Origin: Paraburkholderia sejongensis
GTDB taxonomy: Bacteria > Pseudomonadota > Gammaproteobacteria > Burkholderiales > Burkholderiaceae
Assembly: GCF_020880815.1 (NCBI RefSeq)
Contig: NZ_JAJITD010000005.1
Location: 124,001-188,000, forward strand
Reading direction: 5' to 3'
Length of the DNA: 64,000 bases
Of this stretch, positions 9,912 through 18,022 are shown piece by piece; position 1 is the stretch's first letter, and each line of letters opens with the position of its first letter. The notes under the pieces were generated by a model, which made no database searches, was not told where the DNA came from, and saw only the letters and a program-made list of their open reading frames with translations. The translations under genes and the position numbers were made by a program.

Positions 9912-10358
9912 ATGAAAGACGCTCTGGTTGCCACCCTGGTCGAGGAATATTCGACCGTCGAGGCGTTCGCCTCCATCCTCACCCTCGAAACGAAGGCACT
10001 GACCGCGCTGTCGCCGCTGGAGCAGTTGCCCGGGATCGTCGAAAAGAAAACCGCGCTGATCGGCGTGCTCGCGAAACTCGAAGCCGCGCGCGACGCGCAA
10101 CTGGCCGAACTAGGCTTTCCGGCCGGCAGGTCCGGCATGGAACTCGCGGCGAGCAGCGACGCGCGTATCGCGACGCAATGGGATCTGCTGCAGAAAGCGG
10201 CCGAGCGCGCGCGGCGCGTGAATACCAACAACGGCGAGCTGATCCGCGTGCGGATGGATTACAACCAGCGCGCGTTGCAGGCGCTGCAGGTCAATGTGCC
10301 GCGCAAGACCAATTTCTATGGGCCCGATGGGCGGGTGCCGGCGCAGTCGGGGTTGTGA
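9912..10358 (+). CDS. flgN: FlgN, export chaperone for hook-associated proteins
   Basis: FlgN is the cytoplasmic chaperone for FlgK and FlgL. The 148-residue protein is nearly all helical, with the FlgN pattern of a long coiled-coil (EEYSTVEAFASILTLETKAL, then LEQLPGIVEKKTALIGVLAK) and a C-terminus NVPRKTNFYGPDGRVPAQ typical of betaproteobacterial FlgN. The start has upstream purines (GAGTTGCCGAC). Last gene of flgAMN; the next gene, Fic, is convergent. Confidence 0.9.
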   Translation: MKDALVATLVEEYSTVEAFASILTLETKALTALSPLEQLPGIVEKKTALIGVLAKLEAARDAQLAELGFPAGRSGMELAASSDARIATQWDLLQKAAERARRVNTNNGELIRVRMDYNQRALQALQVNVPRKTNFYGPDGRVPAQSGL

Positions 10359-10385
10359 TGGTGGGGCTCCGGTCGGGCCCTGCGC

Positions 10386-11741
10386 TCAGTGCGGTCGCCC
10401 GGCATCGATCCAGGCCTGCGTCGCGGTTAGTGTCAGCCGATATCGCGCGCAATTGAACACCTCCAGCTTCTTTAGCTCGTCGAGCAACATGGCCTGAAAC
10501 CCGGGCGCCTGATCCTCGGTGAGCCCCAATTCCATCACCGCGGCCTGCGCGGATATCCTGTCGCGAACCACGAGGCCGATGGCTTCGCTCAAATGCTCCC
10601 GGTAGCGCAATCTCAACGGATTCGGGGCGCTCATCGACTCCAGCACGACGGCATATTTCCTGATCGAGCGCCGATAGGTCCAGGCGAACAGGTCCACCGC
10701 GCGAGATACATCCAGAAATTCGTACACGCCCAGCACTGCCTTCGCGTAGTCGCGTGGATCGACGTCCAGAAAGGACAGCGGCGAGCAGTTATAGAGCATC
10801 AGCGGGATGTTCGCCGCGAGGCGGCTGGTGCGCTTGTTGCCACCCTCGAACGGCTGCAGATAAGCGAGATTCACCCACAGGAAGAAGGCAGCCTCGACCG
10901 GATTCTTGGTGAGCCTGGCCTTGGCCAGGATGGTCTCCAGCATGCCCTCGAGCAGTGCCGGCACTTGCGTGGGCACGTAGACCGTATCGCTGATGTTGAC
11001 CACCTTCTTGCGAATCGCACCTAGCGCATCGGTGTCGGCAAGCAGGTCCTGCATCAGCACCGCATGCAGGTTGCGGACGAGCGGTATCGACAGGCCCTGC
11101 AACGGAACCGCCTCAACCAGGAACTCGATGGCCGTTTTGTGGTTGAGCAGCATGACCGCGTCGGTATCGCTGCCGGCGGTCCCTCGCCGGAACAATTCCT
11201 CGGTCGCGAGCAAGGTATAGCGGTTGCCCTCCAGACGGGACGACGACCAGGACAAGTCGATCAGCAACTGTTCCAGCACTTTGCGCGCATAGGTCCCCGC
11301 CGGCTGCTGCTCGTGCAGGCGGCCCTCGCGATAGAGCTCTTCGGCCAGATCGGGCGGCATCAGCGAGCTCTGATTGGGCACGTAGTTTTCGACGAATTCG
11401 CGGCGGTAGGTAACCGGCTCGCGCGCCCCCAGAGGCAGGTCGAGTTTCCGGCCCAGTTCAACGGCGGCGGGCGACCAGACCGGACTCGGGACAGTGGGAG
11501 ATTCTTCAGTGGCGGCAGCCTGGCCGGCGCTCGCGCTCTCGGTCAACCGGTAGCGGGTGGCTCGGGCCTGACCGATGCGTACGAGTTGCCCGCTCGCACA
11601 CAACGCATCCAGGTGACGGCGGACGGTGGCGGAACTGCCGTGCGTCGCACGGACCACCTCGCTCGACGAAACCTCGTGGCGACCGGCTTCGGCGAGGCGT
11701 TGGATTGCGACAAGGACAGTCGCTGGACTCAGGTTGCTCAT
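10386..11741 (-). CDS. Winged-helix / Fic-domain protein with altered catalytic motif
   Basis: The 451-residue protein has three recognisable parts. Residues 1-67 form a winged helix-turn-helix (SSATVRRHLDAL as recognition helix). Residues 160-175 hold the class II Fic inhibitory motif S-x3-E-G (S167, E171, G172). Residues 285-310 hold the Fic core QPFEGGNKRTSR. Fic enzymes usually AMPylate proteins using HPFxDGNGR; here the catalytic His is Gln296 (codon CAG) and GNKR resembles Doc. The start at 11741 begins the winged helix directly, though only a weak ribosome site (GAG) precedes it. It interrupts the flagellar cluster between flgN and fliA, has lower GC than its neighbours, and lacks an antitoxin partner. 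Repeated TGAGCAGAT boxes abut the start and suggest autoregulation. Confidence 0.85.
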   Translation of the reverse strand: MSNLSPATVLVAIQRLAEAGRHEVSSSEVVRATHGSSATVRRHLDALCASGQLVRIGQARATRYRLTESASAGQAAATEESPTVPSPVWSPAAVELGRKLDLPLGAREPVTYRREFVENYVPNQSSLMPPDLAEELYREGRLHEQQPAGTYARKVLEQLLIDLSWSSSRLEGNRYTLLATEELFRRGTAGSDTDAVMLLNHKTAIEFLVEAVPLQGLSIPLVRNLHAVLMQDLLADTDALGAIRKKVVNISDTVYVPTQVPALLEGMLETILAKARLTKNPVEAAFFLWVNLAYLQPFEGGNKRTSRLAANIPLMLYNCSPLSFLDVDPRDYAKAVLGVYEFLDVSRAVDLFAWTYRRSIRKYAVVLESMSAPNPLRLRYREHLSEAIGLVVRDRISAQAAVMELGLTEDQAPGFQAMLLDELKKLEVFNCARYRLTLTATQAWIDAGRPH

Positions 11742-11743
11742 TT

Positions 11744-11878
11744 ATCTGCTCAAATCTGCTCAGTATCTGCTCACGATTGAGCAGATACTAACGCTGCGTG
11801 AGCAGATTCGTCAGTCGGTGAGCAGATACTGAGCAGATTTGAGCAGATTCTCGGATGCTGAGCAGATACTGAGCAGAT
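11744..11878. repeat. Ten-copy TGAGCAGAT operator-like array upstream of the Fic gene
   Basis: Perfect 9-bp copies occur on the minus strand at 11744-11752, 11754-11762 and 11765-11773, and on the plus strand at 11778-11786, 11799-11807, 11819-11827, 11830-11838, 11840-11848, 11859-11867 and 11870-11878. Centre-to-centre steps are 10, 11, 13, 21, 20, 11, 10, 19 and 11 bp; the whole spans 126 bp, about 12 helical turns. The orientation flips at a perfect inverted repeat with a 4-bp centre (11764-11787). A possible minus-strand promoter (CTGACG, 18 bp, TAGTAT) lies inside the array. Confidence 0.95.
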
Positions 11879-11937
11879 CGAACACTCGCTTTCCCCCGCC
11901 CTCCATTACTGAAGCGCGGCCCCGCGCCAGTCGCCAT

Positions 11938-11968
11938 AAGGAAAGAAACGGCGGCCAGAACCGCCGCT
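11938..11968 (-). terminator. Rho-independent terminator after fliA
   Basis: On the minus strand, just after the fliA stop, CGGCGG-TTCTGG-CCGCCG is followed by TTTCTTT. This is a short GC stem with a T-rich tail. Confidence 0.7.
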
Positions 11969-11974
11969 ACAGCT

Positions 11975-12709
11975 TCAGCTAGCCTCGGCGTTAGCCCAGG
12001 CCATTTCCCGCAGCCGCGTGCGCAACCGCGCCACTGCCTGGCTGTGCAGTTGACACACCCGCGACTCGCTCACTTCCATCACCGCGCCAATCTCGCGCAG
12101 GTTCATCCCGCGCTCGTAGTACAGCGACATCAGCAGCTTTTCGCGTTCCGGCAAACGATCGATCGCTTCGACCAGCGCCGAGCGCAGACTGTCGTCGAGC
12201 AATGCCGACAGCGGGTCCGAATGATCGACGCAGTAGCGGTCGAGGAACGGTTCGTCGTCGGCCGAACGGTCGAAGTCTTCGTAATAGATCAGCTGGCTGC
12301 CGTGCAGGTCCTGCAGCATCGCCTGATATTCGTCGAGCGGCATTTGCAGGTGTTCGGCGACCTCGGCTTCGCTCGCGGAGCGCCCCAGGTTCTGTTCGAC
12401 CTTGTGCACCGCCGTCTCCACTTCGCGCGACGTGCGCCGCAAGCTGCGTGGCAACCAGTCGTTGCTGCGCAACTCGTCGAGCATCGCGCCGCGAATCCGC
12501 TGGCTTGCGTACGTTTCGAATTGCGCGCCCTGGTCTTCCTTGTAACGTCCGGCGGCATCCAGCAAGCCGATCATGCCGGCCTGGATCAGATCGTCGAGAT
12601 CGACGCTCGCCGGCATCTTCGCAACCAGTTGCAAGCCGAGTCGACGCACCAGCGGTGCGTACTTCGTCAGAACTTCGGCCTGGGAAATCTTTCCCTGAGC
12701 GTTATACAT
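11975..12709 (-). CDS. fliA: FliA, flagellar sigma factor 28
   Basis: FliA directs RNA polymerase to late flagellar and chemotaxis promoters. The 244-residue protein has sigma region 2 (VDLDDLIQAGMIGLLDAAGR, then FETYASQRIRGAMLDELR), region 3 (ETAVHKVEQNLGRSASEAEV) and region 4 (LPEREKLLMSLYYERGMNLR followed by EIGAVMEVSESRVCQLHSQA). The start ATG at 12709 (MYNAQGKISQ) follows a GGGGAGC ribosome site; the open frame upstream is a shadow of flhG. It is the last gene of the flhF-flhG-fliA unit, and FlgM, encoded nearby at 9463, is its inhibitor. Confidence 0.97.
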   Translation of the reverse strand: MYNAQGKISQAEVLTKYAPLVRRLGLQLVAKMPASVDLDDLIQAGMIGLLDAAGRYKEDQGAQFETYASQRIRGAMLDELRSNDWLPRSLRRTSREVETAVHKVEQNLGRSASEAEVAEHLQMPLDEYQAMLQDLHGSQLIYYEDFDRSADDEPFLDRYCVDHSDPLSALLDDSLRSALVEAIDRLPEREKLLMSLYYERGMNLREIGAVMEVSESRVCQLHSQAVARLRTRLREMAWANAEAS

Positions 12710-12734
12710 CGTGCTCCCCTTGTCCACGGCGCCT

Positions 12735-13604
12735 TCAGGCGTGCTGCGCGGACGGTTGGTCGGCGTGGTGCGCCGCTGTAACTGTCGCAGGCGCCCGCCA
12801 GGGCGTTTGCGACGACATCGCTGGCCGCATCGGCCAGTACTGCAATTCGGCGGCGAGGTGGCGGAAGTCGCGCGCGGCCGGGGTCGACGGAAATGCGTCG
12901 ACCACACAGCGCGACAACTCCTCGGCCCGCGCGATCCGTGCGTCGGCGGCGATACAGCCAGCGTCTTCGAGCGCCACGCTCAGATAGCGGGCGGCCACGC
13001 CCGCCAGATTCGCGAACGCGGCCTGCGCGTCGTGCGGGTTTTGCACGTGAGTCGCGAGCACCCGGAATTGCGGGATCGCATGCGCGTAGTGCAGCCGTTT
13101 CAGGCAGGCATACGCATCGGTGATCGCCTGGGCCGACACGCGCGTGACGATCATCACGTCGTGCGCCTGCTTCGCGAATTCCGACAGATGCCCGTGCTCG
13201 TCGAGTTGCGCGTCGATCAGCACGATGTCGGCGGAGCCGCCGAGCAGCACGCTGAAGTCGGCCGCCGCGAGGCCCTCGCGGTTGTTGCGCGACGCGCTCA
13301 ACACCGAAAAGCCGAGCGCATGCCGCGCGGCGGCGAAGTCGACCGGGATTTCGCCACGCATCACCGCGGCGAAATTGCCCGCGCCGCGCAGACCGCCGAG
13401 CATCACGCTCACCGATCTTTCGCCAACGCATTCGTCGATCACCAGCACGTCCTTGCCCTGCTGCGCGAGCGCCGCGGCGAGGTTGACGGTCGCCGTGGTA
13501 CTGCCGACGCCGTTCGCCGCGCCGGCCATCGCGAGCACGCGGGCGCCGCCGCGCGCGAGCATCCGCCGCAGCCCTTCCGCCTGATCCGAAACGAGCTTAT
13601 CCAA
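12735..13604 (-). CDS. flhG: FlhG (FleN/YlxH), MinD-like flagellar number regulator with deviant P-loop
   Basis: FlhG is a ParA/MinD-type ATPase that works with FlhF to set flagellar number and placement. The 289-residue product begins MDKLVSDQAEGLRRML, the N-terminal FlhF-activating helix with its DQAxxLR signature. The P-loop region reads ANGVGSTTATVNLAAALA: the two lysines of the deviant Walker A (KGGVGKT) are missing. Walker-like DVLVIDE and VLIDAQL follow. The start overlaps the flhF stop by 8 bp. ATP binding by the usual contacts is therefore uncertain. Confidence 0.9.
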   Translation of the reverse strand: MDKLVSDQAEGLRRMLARGGARVLAMAGAANGVGSTTATVNLAAALAQQGKDVLVIDECVGERSVSVMLGGLRGAGNFAAVMRGEIPVDFAAARHALGFSVLSASRNNREGLAAADFSVLLGGSADIVLIDAQLDEHGHLSEFAKQAHDVMIVTRVSAQAITDAYACLKRLHYAHAIPQFRVLATHVQNPHDAQAAFANLAGVAARYLSVALEDAGCIAADARIARAEELSRCVVDAFPSTPAARDFRHLAAELQYWPMRPAMSSQTPWRAPATVTAAHHADQPSAQHA

Positions 13605-15672
13605 AGCGAACCTCGTGCAGCTCGGCGGTCGAACGGGCGGACAGCGCGGACAGCAACGCGGGAATGTCGTCGTCCTGCGGGACGAACGGCGAGTGGTCGC
13701 GCGGAATGCAGAACGCGCTCTTGATCAGGAATTTCTTCGTCGCGACGTACAGGTTCTCCGGCACCTTCTGCCCGGTCGATACGTAGTGCACCGGCAGCTT
13801 GTAGCGGATCACCGTGTCGAGCACACCGCCCAGATTGGTCGCTTCGTCGAGCTTGGTCAGGATGCAGCCGGCCAGCGGCTGCTGGTCCGGCGCGCGCTGA
13901 TACGCCTGCACGACTTCGTTGAGGGTGTCGCCGTGACTCGTTGCGTTCAGCAGCAGCAGACGCTGCACCGGCAGACCGGCACGCCCGAGCATCGCGATCT
14001 GGTCGGACACGAGGCGGTCGCGCTGGCTCATGCCGATCGTGTCGATCAGCACGATATGCTTGTTGCGCAGTTCGGAGAGCGCGAGTTGCAAATCGGCGCT
14101 GTCTTTCACCGCGTGTACCGACACGCCGAGAATCTTGCCGAAGATGCGCAGCTGTTCGTGACCGCCGATCCGGTAGCTGTCGGTGGTCAGCAGCGCGACC
14201 TTGCTCGCGCCGAAGCGCATCACGCAGCGCGCCGCGAGCTTCGCGGTGGTGGTGGTTTTGCCGACGCCGGTCGGGCCCATCAGCGCGAATACGCCGCCGC
14301 GCTCCATCAGCGCGTCTTCGTTTTCCATCACTGGCAGGTTCGACGCGAGCACCGAGTGCACCCACTCCATCCCGCCTTCCATCGTGTCGACGCCGGCGGG
14401 CAGGTTATCGATCATCATCTGCACCAGCTGCGCGGAGAAACCGGCGGCGAACAGGTGCTTGGTCAACTCGCCGCGCGCCGGATTGCGGCGTTGCCGGTCG
14501 CTCCACAGCAGCCCCGCGAACTGTTCTTCCATCATCCCGCGCAGCGACGACAGCTCGTTCATCACGGTGTCCTTGACGACCTGCTCCATACGCAGCTTGA
14601 TCGCTTCGGCGACCGCGGCGGGGGTGCGGGTTTCGTCGGGCGCGGCCGCCACTGGCGCGACTTTCTGCGCGTTGCGGCGGGCCGCGGCTTCGGCGGCTTC
14701 GCGCGCCCAGTCGGGCGTGTCAGTCAGCGGCGCGTTGCCCTTCGGCCGGAGGCCGGCGGCTCGCGCGTCGACCGCGCTGCCGAGCCCGCGCGCGGTCGCG
14801 GCGGCCGGGGTCATCGGGGCGGGACGCGCGCTGTACTCGCCGCGCTCCTGCTGCTCGGCCGCGATGCGGCGCGCGTGATCGATCAGCCACGGATTCGATT
14901 CGGCCATCGTGCGCGGCGCTGCGCCCGATGTCGCGGCGGCGCCGCCTGGCGGCACCGGCACGCCGGCCGCTTTCAGCAGATCGGCGCGGATGTCCTTCGT
15001 CAATCGTGTCGCGGCGGCGCGGGCGCTCGAACCGGCCTGCGGCGGCGCCGGCGCGATTGCGGACGCAGCATTGAATGCATTGGCCGGCGCCTGATTGGCG
15101 GCGGCCGCGCTTGCGGCATGGCCGGCCGGGTTGCCCGGCAGCGCGAGCGCCGATGCCGCCATCTGATCGAGCGCGGCTTGCGCGCTCGGATGAATGGCCG
15201 GGGCCGCGTCTACATTCGCAGCCGCTTGCAGTGCCGCGTTCGCGCTTGAAGATTCATCGTCGGCGGATTCGCTCAGCGCCGCATTCAGTGCGTCGTTCAG
15301 CGAACCATTCAACGAACCCGCGCCATCGGCAACCGTCTTCGCCGCATTCAACGGCGCCGCTTCGGCACCCGCTTCCGGGCTCGCGCCGAACACCGACGAG
15401 AACACATCGGGCATCGCGCTCGCGTACGGATTCGCTTGCGCCGCGCTCATGCCGCTCATGCCGCTCAAGCCACGTGCGGCACTGGCCGCGTGCGCGCCTT
15501 CGCGCGTTTTCGGCGTGATCGCCGCGAGATCGCGGTCGGCGAGCGCGACGATTTCGACGCTGCCATCGTCGAGAGTCCGGTTCGACAGCACGACCGCGTC
15601 GGGACCTAGCGCTTCGCGAACGAGACGCAACGCATCACGACTGGTAGCACCGAGAAATTTACGAATGTTCAA
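13597..15672 (-). CDS. flhF: FlhF, SRP-type GTPase for flagellar placement, TTG start
   Basis: FlhF is an SRP-family GTPase that positions flagella at the membrane. I place the start at TTG 15672: it yields the conserved NIRKFLGATSRDALRLVREA N-terminus and has a GGGGG ribosome site; upstream frame adds only unsupported residues. The 691-residue product is long for the family because residues about 75-340 are Ala/Ser-rich and low in complexity. The C-terminal NG domain has G1 GPTGVGKTTTTAKLA, G3 DTIGMSQRD and G4 TKLDEATNLGG. Overlaps flhG; separated from flhA by a terminator, so it needs its own promoter between 15673 and 15848. Confidence 0.95.
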   Translation of the reverse strand: MNIRKFLGATSRDALRLVREALGPDAVVLSNRTLDDGSVEIVALADRDLAAITPKTREGAHAASAARGLSGMSGMSAAQANPYASAMPDVFSSVFGASPEAGAEAAPLNAAKTVADGAGSLNGSLNDALNAALSESADDESSSANAALQAAANVDAAPAIHPSAQAALDQMAASALALPGNPAGHAASAAAANQAPANAFNAASAIAPAPPQAGSSARAAATRLTKDIRADLLKAAGVPVPPGGAAATSGAAPRTMAESNPWLIDHARRIAAEQQERGEYSARPAPMTPAAATARGLGSAVDARAAGLRPKGNAPLTDTPDWAREAAEAAARRNAQKVAPVAAAPDETRTPAAVAEAIKLRMEQVVKDTVMNELSSLRGMMEEQFAGLLWSDRQRRNPARGELTKHLFAAGFSAQLVQMMIDNLPAGVDTMEGGMEWVHSVLASNLPVMENEDALMERGGVFALMGPTGVGKTTTTAKLAARCVMRFGASKVALLTTDSYRIGGHEQLRIFGKILGVSVHAVKDSADLQLALSELRNKHIVLIDTIGMSQRDRLVSDQIAMLGRAGLPVQRLLLLNATSHGDTLNEVVQAYQRAPDQQPLAGCILTKLDEATNLGGVLDTVIRYKLPVHYVSTGQKVPENLYVATKKFLIKSAFCIPRDHSPFVPQDDDIPALLSALSARSTAELHEVRFG

Positions 15673-15847
15673 ACTAGACCCCCGCTGAGGTAGACGGACT
15701 GACGAACCGGCAACACACCGCGTCACATTGAGATCAATTATTGCGAAAGGTGTCGGGCGACGATCGATGGATAAAGACCGTTAAACGTGGGCAATTCGCG
15801 CGATGGAAAGCGCGCCGCACCGGAGCGCAAAAGATGCCGCCCAAACG

Positions 15848-15878
15848 AAAACCGGCGCCCCATCGGAGCGCCGGTTTT
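15848..15878 (-). terminator. Terminator between flhA and flhF
   Basis: AAAACCGGCGC and its exact complement GCGCCGGTTTT flank a 9-base loop (11-bp perfect stem). On the minus strand it lies 42 bp after the flhA stop and ends in TTTT. It is symmetrical and could work in both directions. Confidence 0.85.
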
Positions 15879-15919
15879 GCATCTGGGCCATGGACGCATG
15901 GCGCGCTTGGCCAGCGCAT

Positions 15920-18022
15920 TCAGCCGTTCGCGCCGATCACATTGACGACCTTCACGTGGCGCGTCTCGGGAACTTCCGCATACGACAACACCTTCAGTTG
16001 CGGCAGGCTGCGGCGCAGGAAGCGCGCGAGCATCGGCCGCAACGCGTGCTGCACGAGCAGCACCGGCGCGAGGCCGGCGTTCTGCTGGCGCACCATCGCT
16101 TTCTGCGTCTCCATCAGCAGCGTATTGGCAAGCCCCGGTTCGAGCCCCGGGTTCGCGCCGGTGGACAGCGCCTGCGACAGCACCCGTTCGAGATTCGCGT
16201 CGAGCCCCATCACCTGCATGTCGCCGGTGCCCGGGAACCACTGCTGAGTGATCGCGCGACCGAGCGCGAGCCGCACCGCGGCAGTCAGATCGTGAGGATC
16301 GCTGATCTTGCCGCCGTGCTCGGCCAGCGCTTCGAGAATCGTGCGCAGGTCGCGGATCGGTACGCCTTCTTCGAGCAGGTTCTGCAACACCTTCTGCAGC
16401 GTGGTGAGCGGCAGCAGCTTCGGCACCAGATCGTCGACCAGCGACGCGGTGTCGTTCTGCATCCGTTCGAGCAGCGCCTGCACCTCGCGGCGGCCGAGCA
16501 GTTCCGACGCGTGCGTGACCACCAGGTGATTCAGGTGCGTCGCGACCACCGTGCTCGAATCGACCACCGTGTAGCCGTACACCTGCGCCTGTTCGCGCAG
16601 ATTGGTATCGATCCAGATCGCCGGCAGACCGAACGCCGGATCCTGGGTCGGCGTGCCCGGCAGCGCGGCCGACACCTGGCCCGGATTGATCGCGAGCCAC
16701 TGGCCCGGATACGCTTCGCCGACGCCGACCTCGACGCCCTTCAACGCGATCCGGTAACCGTTCGGCCGCAGTTCGAGGTTGTCGCGGATATGAATGACCG
16801 GCGGCAGGAAGCCGATCTCCTGCGCGAACTTCTTGCGGATGCTCTTGATCCGCTTCAGCAGCTCGCCGTCCGAATTCTTGTCGACCAGCGGAATCAGCCG
16901 GTAACCGACTTCGAGGCCGAGCGTGTCGACGAGGGATACATCGTCCCAGCTTGCCTCGGCGTTCTCGACCGGCGCGAGCGCGGCTGGCGTGACGTCGACC
17001 AGCGCCGGCGAGTTCTTGCGCTCCTCGGCACGCTTTTTCATCGTGCGGCCGAGCTGGATCAGACCGCCGCCGAGAATCAGAAACGCGAAGTGCGGCATGC
17101 CCGGAATCAGGCCCATCAGCACCAGGATGCAGCCGGTGATCATCAGCACCCGCGGATTGGTGAACAGCTGGCCGGTCAGCTGCGTGCCGATGTCCTCGTT
17201 GGTCGCGACGCGCGACACGATCACGCCGGCCGCGGTCGAGATCACCAGCGACGGAATCTGCGCGACGAGGCCGTCGCCGATCGTCAGCAGCGTGTAGTTC
17301 TTGCCCGCCGCGGCGAAGCTCATGTCGTGCTGGACCATCCCGACGATCAGTCCGCCGATGATGTTAATCACCATGATCAGGAGACCGGCGATCGCGTCGC
17401 CGCGCACGAACTTGCTCGCGCCGTCCATCGAACCGTAGAACTCGGCTTCCTGCGAGACTTCCGAGCGGCGCTTGCGGGCGCCCTCTTCGTTGATCAGGCC
17501 GGCGTTCAGGTCGGCGTCGATCGCCATCTGCTTGCCGGGCATCGCGTCGAGCGTGAAGCGCGCGGACACTTCGGCGATCCGCCCCGCGCCCTTGGTGATC
17601 ACCATGAAGTTGATCACCATCAGGATCACGAACACGACGATACCGACCGCGAAGTTGCCGCCCACGAGGAAGTGACCGAACGACTCGATCACCTGGCCAG
17701 CCGCGTCGGGTCCGGTGTGGCCTTCGAGCAGCACGATCCGGGTCGACGCGACGTTCAGCGACAGCCGCAGCAGCGTCGAGAACAGCAGCACGCTCGGGAA
17801 CGCGGCGAAGTCGAGCGGCTTCATCGTGTACATGCTGACCAGCAGCACCATCACCGACAACGCGATGTTGAACGTAAACAGCAGGTCGAGCAGAAACGGC
17901 GGCAACGGCAGAATCATCATGCCGAGGATCATGCAGATCAGCACCGGCCCGGACAGGGCGCGCAGATTGGTGCTGCTCAAGGCATCCGGCCGGCGGCCGA
18001 GGAAACCGGCGCGAGCGTTCAT
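15920..18022 (-). CDS. flhA: FlhA, flagellar export gate protein
   Basis: FlhA is the central inner-membrane component of the flagellar type III export gate; its cytoplasmic domain docks chaperone-substrate complexes. The 700-residue length is standard. About eight membrane segments lie in residues 20-330 (LICMILGMMILPLPPFLLDL, FNIALSVMVLLVSMYTM), with the FHIPEP-type conserved loop (RIAEVSARFTLDAMPGKQMA, then DADLNAGLI). The soluble C-terminal domain follows, ending in CTD motifs around YTVVDSSTVVATHL. The start overlaps the flhB stop by 4 bp, so the two are coupled. Confidence 0.97.
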   Translation of the reverse strand: MNARAGFLGRRPDALSSTNLRALSGPVLICMILGMMILPLPPFLLDLLFTFNIALSVMVLLVSMYTMKPLDFAAFPSVLLFSTLLRLSLNVASTRIVLLEGHTGPDAAGQVIESFGHFLVGGNFAVGIVVFVILMVINFMVITKGAGRIAEVSARFTLDAMPGKQMAIDADLNAGLINEEGARKRRSEVSQEAEFYGSMDGASKFVRGDAIAGLLIMVINIIGGLIVGMVQHDMSFAAAGKNYTLLTIGDGLVAQIPSLVISTAAGVIVSRVATNEDIGTQLTGQLFTNPRVLMITGCILVLMGLIPGMPHFAFLILGGGLIQLGRTMKKRAEERKNSPALVDVTPAALAPVENAEASWDDVSLVDTLGLEVGYRLIPLVDKNSDGELLKRIKSIRKKFAQEIGFLPPVIHIRDNLELRPNGYRIALKGVEVGVGEAYPGQWLAINPGQVSAALPGTPTQDPAFGLPAIWIDTNLREQAQVYGYTVVDSSTVVATHLNHLVVTHASELLGRREVQALLERMQNDTASLVDDLVPKLLPLTTLQKVLQNLLEEGVPIRDLRTILEALAEHGGKISDPHDLTAAVRLALGRAITQQWFPGTGDMQVMGLDANLERVLSQALSTGANPGLEPGLANTLLMETQKAMVRQQNAGLAPVLLVQHALRPMLARFLRRSLPQLKVLSYAEVPETRHVKVVNVIGANG

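Noticed and set aside
10386..11741. Fic-antitoxin (FicTA/Doc-Phd) toxin module
   Set aside because: No small antitoxin gene lies beside it; the inhibitory motif is inside the same protein.
11744..11878. CRISPR array or replication iterons
   Set aside because: Copies are 9 bp and tightly phased; no Rep or cas gene is near, and placement at a gene start fits an operator better.
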